64,000 bases of DNA from Aaosphaeria pasadenensis (taxonomy: Eukaryota; Ascomycota; Dothideomycetes; Pleosporales). The first letter of the stretch is position 1, and each line of letters opens with the position of its first letter. Below the pieces are notes generated by a model. That model was given only the letters and a program-made list of their open reading frames with translations, was not told the DNA's origin and made no database searches. The stretch spans positions 177,445 to 241,444 of the forward strand of contig JAKLMB010000046.1 in NCBI GenBank assembly GCA_022813625.1, in the 5' to 3' direction. Below, piece by piece: positions 47,480 through 58,583 of the stretch. Both the position numbers and the translations under genes were made by a program.

Positions 47480-49893
47480 CTACGTTTCGCCGAAGGAGTC
47501 AAGAAATTGACCGGTATCTTGAATCCAGTATCCCATTTGTGTACCAAGGGGGTCAAGTGCCATGCCCCCAAAGTCGATCCATGGCTGGCTATCCGGGACG
47601 GGAGACAAGGACGATAGATCGAGGACCTCATTGAACGACCCATTCCGACCTGTTCTTGAAGGAACTCGAGTCGGCGTGGACTCGGGCTGCCACTGGCCTC
47701 GGGCCTCGTTATAAACCACAGCCACAGTGTAAAGTGCTCGAAAGATCTGAAGTTGCTTTGCACATGAGGTGTAAGCCGGCTTGTGTGAGAGAGACTCTAG
47801 AGCGTCTACAAGCGATTTCAAGCTCTCTAGGTCATTCAGATTGCCGGTCTCAATAACACTGAAGAACATTATGTTAAAAGGCAGAAAAGGGAAGAGAATT
47901 AGTCCACCGTTGGCCCATAGCTCAAACAAAGCAGAATCATTATGATAGTTGGTGAGTAGTGCAATGCATGAAGCGTGCTCGCGAAGGCTTATACGAGCAG
48001 CATCTGTACACTCAGCAGAGGGTAATTTTGATGAGTGGTTTAGTGTGACGCGGTAGATGACCGTTAGAACTAAATAGTCGGTTGCTCTGGTGGCGTGTTG
48101 AGCGAAATCAACTGGCATAATATCCCCGATCGTGCCACGCGTGTCTTCATGCCACCGTGCCTGGGCGACCCTGTTAGCAAATACCGACGCGAATGATCAA
48201 AGTCGGCATACCATATGCTCTTCCCTCGAAGCGATAAGGGCGCGCCACTGTGCTGCGATGTCTTGACCGCGAATAATTCGATGTGCTTCAGGCAACTCCA
48301 GTGCGCTCGGGCTAAATAAATCGTCGTATACACGACCAAAAATTCTCGACATTTCGACGCCATCTATTAGACTTTGTCTACTTGAGGTGAGGCCTTGTAC
48401 TGGGGGATAAGCCTCTGGTTTGGGTATCGTGATATGTTGGTCACAAATTGCCGAAGGACGGGCGAGCCTGAGCGCCATGCTTCTCTCAAGGCAATATATC
48501 GACCAGAATAAACAGAATCGTCGATGCCGTTCTTCAGAAGCAAGCGCTGATGCTGAGGAAGCCATGTGCAGCCCCAGTGCTTTGGCGAGCATGACCGCTT
48601 TGTTAACGAAAGTCCAGCAAGCATATACTTTGCCTTTGTGGAAACAAAATAAAGCCTGTAACCACGGTCAGATAATTATGCGTCTATCTCATTTGCCGGA
48701 GAGGTGATGTGGTATGCAAATAAGTTGTTTCTTACCGCTAGATTCATAGCCAGCGCGGCGTCGGCCGTAGTCGGTAACCAGAAATTCAACGTCGACAAGA
48801 TCACCTCAAGGCTGCTCTGACATACTCTTGCTTGACTCTCGATATCATTTTTGGCCTCATGCGATGCCCATCTTGCGCATTCGACGAACAACCAATACAG
48901 ACCGGAAAGGGATATGATGAGCTCGACATCAGTGACGGGTCCAGGAGAACAAACCTTGATGAGAATTAGGGTGAAATCGCCAAATGACTTCGTCTCTCCC
49001 AGCCATGGGACGGTGATGACATTGCGGTCTGAGCCATTCGCAAAATCAGTTAATTATAGGCCGAGAGAATCATTTGATCATTAACACACCTTGCACCATT
49101 CTCAAGCAGGCCATGACTTTCTCTATAGGTGGTATCGATAGATCTCTAAAGGTCTTGCCAGGCGGCAGTGTCCTTGCAAACGGTGGACCCTCATCGGGGC
49201 CAGTGCCGCGCCGGCCTTGCGAGTCTAAGACGGTTTGCAAAGTCTGGCGAGACAACCGGATCTCAGCAGTGGCCTGCGAATGATCTCCAGTGATCTGATG
49301 ATCTAGAGCTGTCTCAAGCAACTTGGCCACCTGAAGTGCATTTACGAAAAGAGACGTATCGATACCCTCATGATAAGTGACAGATGACTGAGTTGGTCGA
49401 AATTGCTTTTCAACTTCATATAATTCAATGTTTTTGCCACTAAGCTGAGGCAACCTTCCATCGGGTGGGGTGTCGAATCGCTTCATGAGGTGAACCAAGT
49501 CGTCAATCTTTTGTGTGATGTGCTCAATCCTTCTTTCACTAGGGGTCGTCAAATGTCAGAACTAATCCTAATCTCGAACTAGAACATCGGCCAGCCACAT
49601 ACTACAAGCTCGATATTAACACCCTCTGTCGCCTCGCTCGTTCTTGCGGCTCTGGGAACGAACACCTGGATGACACTCGGAGGCATTGATTACAAGGCCT
49701 ATGGCGGTCGCATTTAATCTGGAAGCAAACATTTCAGCGTTACAACATAATCAATCGTGTTCCCTTTGGCTCAAGATACTGACTTTACGTCTGCGGCATC
49801 GATCGCACTGGTGGTTCAAATTAGCTCACTGATTACTACTTATTACAGACAGATACCTTTCGCAGCTCTAACGTACAGCGACTTTCGAAACAT
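47480..49893 (-). CDS. second Zn2Cys6 fungal-specific regulator
   Basis: A nuclear regulator of about 675 residues from seven exons (49893-49873, 49807-49784, 49718-49603, 49538-49090, 49028-48736, 48655-48212, 48160-47480), all phases consistent. The zinc cluster is spread over small exons: CDRCRRRK is a 24-bp exon, then IKCDRHRPCNQCLRVSSRC, with the correct 2-6-5-2-6 spacing. The fungal-specific domain includes WLFVECARWASHEAK, FVNKAVMLAKALGLHMAS and RRFCLFWSIYCLERSMALRL. The 7-codon first exon (MFRKSLY) is the weakest part: its GTTAGA donor is poor, and another upstream exon is possible. The gene is divergent from the ABC transporter, which it may control. Exon layout of the cluster is the same as in the regulator at 39122-41478, which points to paralogy. 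Confidence 0.75.
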
Positions 49894-50587
49894 GTGGACC
49901 CCCGGAATCATGTGTAGCATCATTATCTTCATCGCTGCAGATTTCCTCATTATCGCGAAGGACGTCCTCATGGCCTAGCTTTACCGACTGTGAAGACATG
50001 CTGGCGACAGTGGTCAACTACGCACGGTACAATCGAAGCCTCCAAAGCTGAAGTGATATACTCCGTACGCCAATGTGCCAGTCAGTGACGACTTATTGAT
50101 GCAATGAAGGCCAGTGATCCTGAATGATGATGATGTAAGGAGCGGAAAAACGGACGTTCGCGTCGTCACTTTCTTATGTCTGCTAGTGCGGATATGCGGA
50201 CCGCCAAGGATCCGCACTCCATAGAATAATATATTTTTGCACGGCGGCTCACGACACTCCTCTTGTCCGTCAATCCACAAAGAGAACATTAACACGCGTG
50301 GTGAGCGGTTTAAGGGGACTCGAGGAGATTTGAGGACCCATACGATTGGTTTCCAAAAGCATGTCATCATCATGGGTGCCAGATGCACGGCTCGAGACTT
50401 AATTTAAGTAGTACAGCAGGCTCTGGTATTGCTAGGTCTTCTCTTTCCTTTCTGCCATGTACCCCAAAGCAACGTATTTCGCTCCTTTCATTCCTTTAGA
50501 CATCCAGGATCCTAACTCTTATTCTACTGTCACTACCAAACCCCCCTTTCTTTTCTTATTGCTATCTCTAAGGTCATTCTTTTATAA
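49894..50587. promoter_or_regulatory. divergent promoter regulator/ABC transporter
   Basis: A 694-bp interval between the two divergent start codons. It contains the nested CGG/CCG palindrome at 50185-50218, a TACTCCGTACG motif near 50059 and a pyrimidine-rich leader before the ABC gene. Confidence 0.5.
50185..50218. promoter_or_regulatory. nested CGG/CCG palindrome, likely regulator site
   Basis: Perfect 9-bp arms AGTGCGGAT and ATCCGCACT enclose 16 bases, which contain a second palindrome GCGG-A-CCGC. Zn2Cys6 dimers bind paired CGG triplets, so this fits an operator for the adjacent Zn2Cys6 regulator and the ABC gene. It lies about 290 bp from the regulator start and 370 bp from the ABC start. 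Confidence 0.5.
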
Positions 50588-53500
50588 ATGCAGCAGCACG
50601 GCGCAAGTCCAAGCCCTACGGCTTCAGATGGTGTGACTTCTGTCGCCGAGGAAAGAACGCCATCTGCATTTGCTTCCTTCTTTGTGAGTGTCCCGCAGCT
50701 TAAGACAATGTACAATCTACGCCATCGACACGGTCAATGCTGATCCACGTACATCGACAGAGGACATTCAGCTATGCCACGCCGCGTCAACGCCTTCTGC
50801 TTGGGATCTCAATCGCGGCCGCGATTGTTGCAGGTGTCGCCCAGGCCATGGTTAACGTGGTCATGGGCGAGTTCGTCCGATTACTTGGGAGCGTTAACAC
50901 CGAGGGCTTCTCTAAGAGCTACATGAGTGCGGTAAGCACGTCAGCGTACGCTTAATACTATTCTCCTCCAAACTGGGCTTCTCAATACTGATCATTGGCT
51001 CCCTAGTCTATACTTTGTTTACATCGGTATTGTTAGATTGGTTTGCATCTATCTCTATAGCGCTCTCATGACTTATGTTGCATATCACCTGGTAAGGACC
51101 ATTCAGTACGAGTACCTGCGAGCGGCTCTCCGTCAAGAGGTGAGCTACTATGACCAAGGTGTCTCTGGGTCAATCTCCACACAAGCAACTTCGAATGGCA
51201 TCATGATACAGTCTGGCATTTCCGAGAAGCTCGGTTTGTTCGTGCAGTCAGTAGCCACCTTTGTTGCAGCCTTCGTTATTGCCTTCATTGCCCAATGGAA
51301 ACTCACATTGATCCTGATCTGTATCGTACCAGCTGTTATTCTACTCGTTGGCGGAGTCGGTGCGTACGATGCTATCAACAATGGCAAAGTGTTTAAGGTA
51401 TATGCAGACGCTGCAAGCTACGCTGAGAATATTTTAAGCGGGATACGGACTGTCAACGCGTTCAGTCTGCAGACCAGGATCCTAGCAAAGTACAACGGGT
51501 TCCTAGACACGGCTTTGAAGCTCGGAAACCAGCGAAGCAAGTTCTCCGGAATCATATTTGGTGGCCAATACTTCGTCATCTATGCAGGAATGGGCCTTGC
51601 TTTCTGGCAAGGCTTTGGGATGATTGCTCGCAGCGAAGCCGATCTCGGTACTGTCTTCACGTATGCTCCATACCCTCCATGATCAAACATTGTTCATATT
51701 CAACTTACACAGTATCTGATAGCGTACTTTTCTCTGTCATTATTGCCGCATCCACAATCATGCTGACGGGACCCAACTTCATCACTTTTGGACGAGCAGC
51801 GTCTGCTGCGGTCGATTTGTTCAAGCTCATCGATAGAGAGTCTAAGATTGACGCATTTGATGCCTCCGGCGTGCAGCCTACCGCTTTGGTGGGCGATGTT
51901 GAGCTCGACTCTGTCAACTTCAGTTACCCGATGCGCCCCAATACCGTCGTCCTGCAAGATTTCTCGCTCAGCATTCCTGCTGGCAAAGTGACCGCTCTTG
52001 TGGCAAGTTCTCTGCGTGGGTTTCATGGCAATTACCGAAGCAGCTAATATTTTTCTCAGGGACCCAGCGGCTCCGGCAAGAGTACCATCATTGGTCTTCT
52101 CGAGCGTTGGTATAATCCGACGTCGGGACAGATCAGAATTGACGGCCGGGACACCGGAACCTTAAATTTGAAATGGCTTCGAACACATGTTCGATTAGTC
52201 CAGCAGGTAACCACCTCTGCTCGAGCATTTCAAGTTGTACATTCCGCGGGTGACTGACAGATACAGGAACCGGTGCTCTTCAATGGCACTGTCTTCGATA
52301 ATATTGTCCACGGCCTCGTCGCCACTGAATGGCAGCACGAGCCCCGTGAAAGACAAATGGTCCGCGTCATTGATGCCGCAAAGTTGGCTTTTGCGCACGA
52401 ATTTATCGTGCAGCTCCCCGGCGGGTACGACACCTGTGTTGGCGAAAGAGGTGGCCTGCTATCTGGTGGTCAGAAGCAGAGAATCGCTATTGCTCGCAGT
52501 GTGATTTCGGAGCCCCGTATCCTCTTGCTAGATGAAGCTACCAGTGCTCTTGACCCGAACGCCGAAGCCGTTGTGCAGAAGGCTCTTGACAGCGTTTCGC
52601 AAGATCGTACGACAATCGTCATCGCGCATAAGCTCTCTACTATCCGCAATGCTGACAATATTGTGGTCATGTCCAAAGGCCAAATAGCCGAGCAAGGTAA
52701 GCATGCGCAACTACTCGACCATGATGGCATTTACGCCAGATTAGTCAAGGCCCAGAGCCTGTCGCTTTCATCCCAGCACCTGGAAGACTTTGGGCACCAG
52801 AAGTCAAAAAGTGAGAAAGACCGCGATGTTTCTGTCGAAAAGCTCGTCTCCTTTGAAAGACCGCTCAGTGCGGAGGAAATTCATCTCAATATGGTAAAGG
52901 GGAAGGAAGATATCCAAGCACCCAAAGAGATTGGATTGCTTCACTGTATTTGGAGGCTGGCACGATCAACTCCTGAACTACATCTGTGGTACATATTGGC
53001 CGGAACTGCTTGCGTAGCAGGAGGTATGTAATGGCTCCCGGCGGGGCTTCGTATAACGCGAGCGTCGCTAACGATACGACAGCTGCTGTTAATCCAGGGC
53101 AAACCTTGCTACTAGGCAAGCTTGTGGATATAGTTGGAGTCGACGACCCTACTGAAGACGCCAACAAACTTGCTCTGATGCTGCTTGTTCTTTCTCTGGG
53201 TTGCCTGTTGTGCTACTACACTCTGGGCTGGGCCATGAATGTAATTGCAAATGTAGGTATCCACTTCGGATCCGGAGTCATTCGCATCAACCACTGACCG
53301 TGTGACATACCAGACATTGAGCACTAGAGTACGTTCTGATATGATGAGATACTTCCTCCGCCAGGACCAACGCTTCTTTGACCGCCCAGAAAACACTGTT
53401 GGTGCTATGGCCGCTATGCTTGATTCCAATCCACATGCTATACTCGAGCTGATGGGGATCAACATATCCTTCTCCATTATCTCTATCATCAGCGTTGTCG

Positions 53501-54999
53501 CATGCTGTATAATTTCGCTCGTTGTGGCCTGGAAAGTTGGACTACTCGGCATCTTCGTCGGCCTGCCACCTCTCCTGCTGTCTGGATGGTTGCGGATTAA
53601 ATTGGAGATGCGCTTAAACACGATCATCAACAAATCCTTCAGTCAAAGCGCGTCATTGGCATCGGAAGCAATCCTCGCCATTCGGACTGTGTCTTCGCTC
53701 GCTATCGAGGTGAACGTTTTACAAAGGTATTCAAAGGAGCTCGATGCTGCTATCCACAATTGCACGCCTCAGTTATTCCACGTCATGATATGGTTTTCAT
53801 TCACGCAAGCCGTTGAGCAGTTTGTCCTTGGTCTGGGCTTCTGGTACGTCTTCGTGTGGCTTTTAACATCTAGCAATCAAAGACTAACGCTCAGCAGGTG
53901 GGGATCAAAATTGGTTACCAATGGCGAGATCAGCTTCTACCAATTTATGGTCTCATTCATGGCCATATTTTTCTCTGGCACGTCCGCTGGAACCCTGTTC
54001 AGCTTTGCTGGTAGTAAGTCTACTGAACCGGTCGCCATACAAAGACTCGTCCTAATATCCCTTGTGTAGGTTTTACCAAGGGTCACCAGGCGGCGAAATA
54101 CTTTTTCTGGCTTTCTGAGCTGCAATCGACCATAATTGAGACCGATACGAATAAAGAAATCGAGCCGGAGCAGGGCTATAAGACCTACGAACTAAATGAT
54201 TTGCGATTCTCCTACCCACTTGCTCCAGACATTCAGGTTTTGAAAGGTATTTCGATGACAGTAAGTACTCCTTGCAATATTGAAGAATATTGAGACAAAA
54301 GGAAGGACTAAACTGTGACAGATTCGACGAGGCGAGTTTGTCGCATTCGTTGGCGCGTCAGGGTGCGGCAAGAGTACCATGATCGCCTTACTCGAGCGTT
54401 TCTACGACCCGACAAATGGCAGCATTGTCATTGACTCGCGACCTCTACAGGTCATGAGCCCAACAAGATACCGTCATAAGGTGTCCCTTGTTCAACAGGA
54501 ACCGTCCTTATTTCCCGGAACAGTACGCGAAAACATCCTGTATGGCACCGATGCCACTGAAGTGCCTGATACTGAGCTTGAGGTGGTCTGTCGAGCGGCG
54601 AATATATGGGACTTTGTTTCCTCACTCCCTGAAGGTCTGGACACGCCTTGTGGTGTGAGGGGCAGTCAATTCTCTGGTGGCCAGAGGCAGCGCATCGCCA
54701 TCGCTAGGGCTCTTATTCGTCAGCCAAACGTACTTCTGTTGGATGAGGCGACTAGTGCTTTGGACACTGAGTCGGAGCGTGTGGTGCAAGCAGCTCTGAT
54801 GGAAGCTGCCAGCAGCAACAGAATCACCATTGCGGTCGCGCATCGTTTGTCAACCGTGCGCGAGGCCAATCGCATCTTTGTATTCCTCGATGGTCGGATT
54901 GTCGAGGCTGGGACTCACGAAGAACTTATCATGCAAAACGGCATGTATACTAAGATGTGCGAAGCCCAGAGCCTCGACAGTGATACAGCAATTCCGTAG
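50588..54999 (+). CDS. ABCB-type full multidrug transporter
   Basis: A full-size ABC exporter (TMD-NBD-TMD-NBD) of 1267 residues, MDR/P-glycoprotein class, from eleven exons (50588-50683, 50761-50945, 51007-51660, 51723-52002, 52060-52206, 52267-53023, 53083-53252, 53314-53843, 53898-54013, 54070-54260, 54322-54999). NBD1 shows ALVGPSGSGKSTIIGLLE, the Q-loop VQQEPVLF, signature LLSGGQKQRIAIARS and LLLDEATSALD. NBD2 shows VGASGCGKSTMIALLE, VQQEPSLFPG, FSGGQRQRIAIARAL and LLLDEATSALD. Both sites look catalytically complete. The fourth intron starts GC (GTG|GCAAGT); a GT alternative would delete the Val before GPSGSGKS. The ninth donor could be three bases earlier. The N-terminus is short, about 35 residues before the first TMD. 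It probably exports a hydrophobic compound; the substrate is unknown. Confidence 0.9.
52003..52059 (+). other. GC-AG intron in ABC transporter
   Basis: A 57-bp phase-0 intron, GCAAGT...TTCTCAG. It yields VTALV|GPSGSGKST, the exact Walker A consensus. Using the GT three bases upstream loses one residue and has a poor donor. Confidence 0.65.
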
Positions 55000-56386
55000 A
55001 GGTAATCTTTAGGTGGCTCAAACGAATCTCTAGCTGCCCTATTACGAAGCCTGTACAGGGCCAACATTCTTCTCAGGCGTCAGCCTTGACAATTACCTAT
55101 TTCTGGAAGAACTACTCCCTTATTTCTAGTATCGTTTATAATGGTTGGTCTTTGTACAATTTGCATATAATGTAATCCTTCTTCTAGAGTAGGCTAATCA
55201 ATTTCTAATAGCTAGTACACTTCAATTGTGCATAGCAAACCAGAGGTTCAATTGACCTATTTGGTCCCATGTTTTGCGGGCACAACATCTGCCACGCATC
55301 ATTCGTCAAAGTCTCCAGTCTTTATATACCTTGAGATTATATAAGTTGAGTATCTAGCTTAGTATATAAAATTTTACTCTTTTCTAATGGTCTGTAATAT
55401 TAGGAAAGCTCCTAACAGCTCCTAGGTATTACAATCTGCTGCAACTATCCTACTAGATGCCTTTATTTGTGGAGAGGTTAGGCTGTATGCACGACCTCTA
55501 GAACAGTATATGTATCTCTAATCCTACAAATCTTTTGTCCCTTACGGATTTGTCTCTATCTACTGCTGATTATATACTATAACTGCTCACGCTCCTCTCA
55601 CGCAATTGTGCCTGATTGCCCCCAGTAAATACGTCTCACACCAGGCCAGGAAAATGGACTCTGAAACCTCGACAGTTGGAATGAGTTTCAGACAGGATAC
55701 CGACATCAACTTCTTCTCGTCCAGCTTCAGGAAAAACTGGAATCGAGATCGACGCCTGCAACCCCTTAGCGCGATAGGAGCGTCGTTGAATCAATCTAGC
55801 GGCGTTCCAGAGCTCAACTAGGGAGGCCTTACCAGGGGCGGGGTGGGGCATGCTAGGGGCAGAGAGTATTCCTTGCCGAGCTCTTCTCGCAACAAATCCA
55901 TAATAGGTTACGTTGAATACATTCTAAATTATGAGCAACATGTCGTTACTAACGCGATATGGAGAGCCTGCGTCTTTCGAGATCCTCCCATTGGTGTGCA
56001 GACGCGACTCAGATGGCGATCTAGTAGATGCGGAACGTCTCGTATTCGGGCCGTTTGGATGGTGAATGCAGATCCCAGGCCTCTACGTCCCATCATCTTA
56101 CCTTATTCGTGATCGAACCACGTGTTACGGCAAACCTTAATGGTGTTAACAGGCAAAGCCTGTCCAAAATTCTTTTGGTTTTCGCCTTCTTACCCACCTA
56201 GGCTCTGAGGGTGTAAACCGGGCGGGGCTAGGTGGGGGACAGGATAGGGGAATGAATATCATTTATGAGCATGGCTGCTCTTTATTCAAGGAGAATTCAC
56301 GAATTGTCCCCGTGTTCTTTCATTTGCTGTTTGCTTGCAATTGTCGCCTCGGCTATACGAGAGTCGGCTTCGCATTTGGATTCACC
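55000..56386. other. 1.4 kb intergenic region
   Basis: No gene was recognised. The first 600 bp are A/T-rich. The short frames at 55606-55821 and 55843-56112 have no motif. It includes the promoter of the rhodopsin-domain gene. Confidence 0.45.
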
Positions 56387-57683
56387 ATGTCTCGAGACGA
56401 TAGATCTAGCGAATTCACCGGCGTACTTGGATTCTTTCTTGCTATATGCACTATTCTAGTTTCATTACGGTGCTATTGCAAGATAGTTCTTGTCAAGTCT
56501 TTCGCGGCTGATGATTACCTTTCTGTTCTGACGCTAGTACGTTCAATCCATCATCAGCAATTCACACTTAGCTACCTGCTTTTTCTGACCCTTTGCCATC
56601 AGATTTCGTTTGCTATGTTCTGTACACTGGCTTTGCTGGGTCTCGCCAATGGCACTGGCAAAAAGCAATATCTCATTCCTACCGAACGCTATCCTGATGG
56701 CATGAAGGTAATTTCAAATCAAACCCCTTCCTACATGCTGCATCCCAGTACTAATAGTCGCATTCCAGTGGTGGTGGGCTTGCGAGCCAACTTACGTGAT
56801 ATGCGGCATCTTTCTGAAACTCAGTATCGGTATCTTTCTACTCAGGATCGCCGTTGATCGGGTACATCGACTAGCTCTTTGGATTTGTCTCATCACTGTC
56901 GAGGTCTACAGTGTATTCTTTTTGATGCTTTTCGTCTTTCAGTGCACACCTATCAGCTTCTTTTGGGAGCGATTTCGTGGTGCCAATGGTCGCTGTGTCA
57001 ATTCCGATATCGTGGTTGGCTCGTTTTATGGATACTCGGCAATAAGTTGCATTACGGACTGGGCGTTCAGCATTATACCTATCTTCATTGTGCGGAAGCT
57101 GCAAATGAGTTCTCAAAAGAAGATTACTGTCGCGATCATCCTTGGATTCTGTGCTATGTAAGTCACTAACCAAACTACACATCCACCCTACTTATGAAAG
57201 ACACTAACAGACCGTCGTAGTGGTTCTACCGCAACTATCGTCCGCTTACCCTACATCAGCGGGATGAACGATACAGCTGAATTTTTGTATTCAACCACCG
57301 ACGTGGCGATTTGGTCTACGTGCGAAACAGGCATTGGTCTTGCGACATCTGCAGCCGCAACTCTACGCCCTCTCCTTCGTCAAGTCTTTGGCGAGCTATC
57401 CACCACTGGTGAAAGCGCATCGCGCAAGCAGTCTAGAAATTGGGGCGGTAACAACCCATCACGCTCTGGTTACATAGCACATTCTAGTGGGAAAGATGGT
57501 GGTGCAATTCAACTGAAAAGTCACGATTCGAAATTCGCCCAGACTCATTTGACCGCGAACGGAGATGCGCTCAGTCAAACAAGTAGTACAGTGCGGTTGA
57601 CAGAGGATGAGCAGAAAGGCAAAAGGTCGGATGAGGAACAAATTGGTGGGATCAGGAAGACTGTAAAGATTACACAAACATAA
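56387..57683 (+). CDS. fungal rhodopsin-domain (PTH11-like) membrane protein
   Basis: An integral membrane protein of 368 residues in the fungal rhodopsin-domain family, which includes PTH11-type putative G-protein-coupled receptors of the plasma membrane. Four exons (56387-56536, 56603-56707, 56769-57157, 57221-57683). About seven hydrophobic segments are present. Family motifs are RCYCKIVLVKSFAADDYLSV after helix 1, WWACEPTYVICGIFLKLSIG (created by a splice), FQCTPISFFWER, DWAFSIIPIFIVRKLQM and ATIVRLPYI, then WSTCETGIGLATSAAATLRP. The polar tail (Ser, Lys, Gln) is cytosolic. The open frame continues upstream to another ATG at 56252, which would add 45 residues; I prefer 56387 because it places helix 1 at the N-terminus, as usual. 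The ligand is unknown. Confidence 0.85.
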
Positions 57684-58583
57684 ATAACAATAAATAGTAC
57701 CTGGTCCTATAAATCTATTAAGAAGAATATAATAAATAAGTAAACTTATATAAAAGTAGTATGAAAACAAATAATAAGGAAATATATACGGAAGATTCTC
57801 TTGGATTGGCCCTGCAGGCCCATAAGGACAGACGCACTGTGGCGTTATTTTAATCTACCCTACCATTACTGAATAGTTCGAGCTGCCTACTAACTACTGT
57901 TCAATTCAGGATATCATTGGAAGTAGTTGAAATCTCACAACACTACTCAGTGTCAAATCAGTTCCATTTGTTGAATATCGCTGTTGTTGATGTGTGTGGT
58001 TGAACAAGGTTATTGCCGATGTATCTCACGCGTTCAAATGAGAAAGCAAGATTGGGCAAACTATGGTGGCTGAGATCCCAAGTATTTTGCGTGATTGGGC
58101 ATGCACCTAGCCTGATAATATATCAAATGTTCACAAATTCTGTCTATATTTCAACATGTACAGATGACTCAGGGATTTTCAATTCTTCAGCCAAACAGCT
58201 CCACAGGGAACGGCAGTACCACCGGTCCACTGGGAGAAGCTCTTAAAAGGGCAAACTCTACGATGCAATTGTAAGAGTTGCTCTATACAAAGCCCCTGGT
58301 CTAGAAAGGCTACCAGCAATTGCATGGAAAATGCGATGGCTGGACTAACAGCAGGATTAATAATCTTATTTCGTCAGTCAATCAGGGCTGATCATATTTT
58401 GACCAATCACGTCTCGAAGTTTAGATACTTGGCAGACACTCGACAACCGTCGGTTCCGGTCTATAAAGATTGTAGGCCCCTCCTAGGTTATCGTATAAAC
58501 TTACATGAAAGATTCTCAATTAACTTTGTTTTATTATAATTTCATCACTTCTGAGTGTTGCTCTACCATTAATTCTATTCTAT
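57684..58583. other. 0.9 kb intergenic region
   Basis: No supported gene. The part just after the rhodopsin-domain gene (57684-57790) is strongly A/T-rich. Short frames lack motifs. Confidence 0.45.

Noticed and set aside
49757..49978. 73-codon hydrophobic plus-strand frame near the start of the second regulator
   Set aside because: It is antisense to the zinc-cluster exons of that regulator and has no independent support.
55606..56112. Short frames between the ABC and rhodopsin-domain genes
   Set aside because: No family resemblance; consistent with random open frames.
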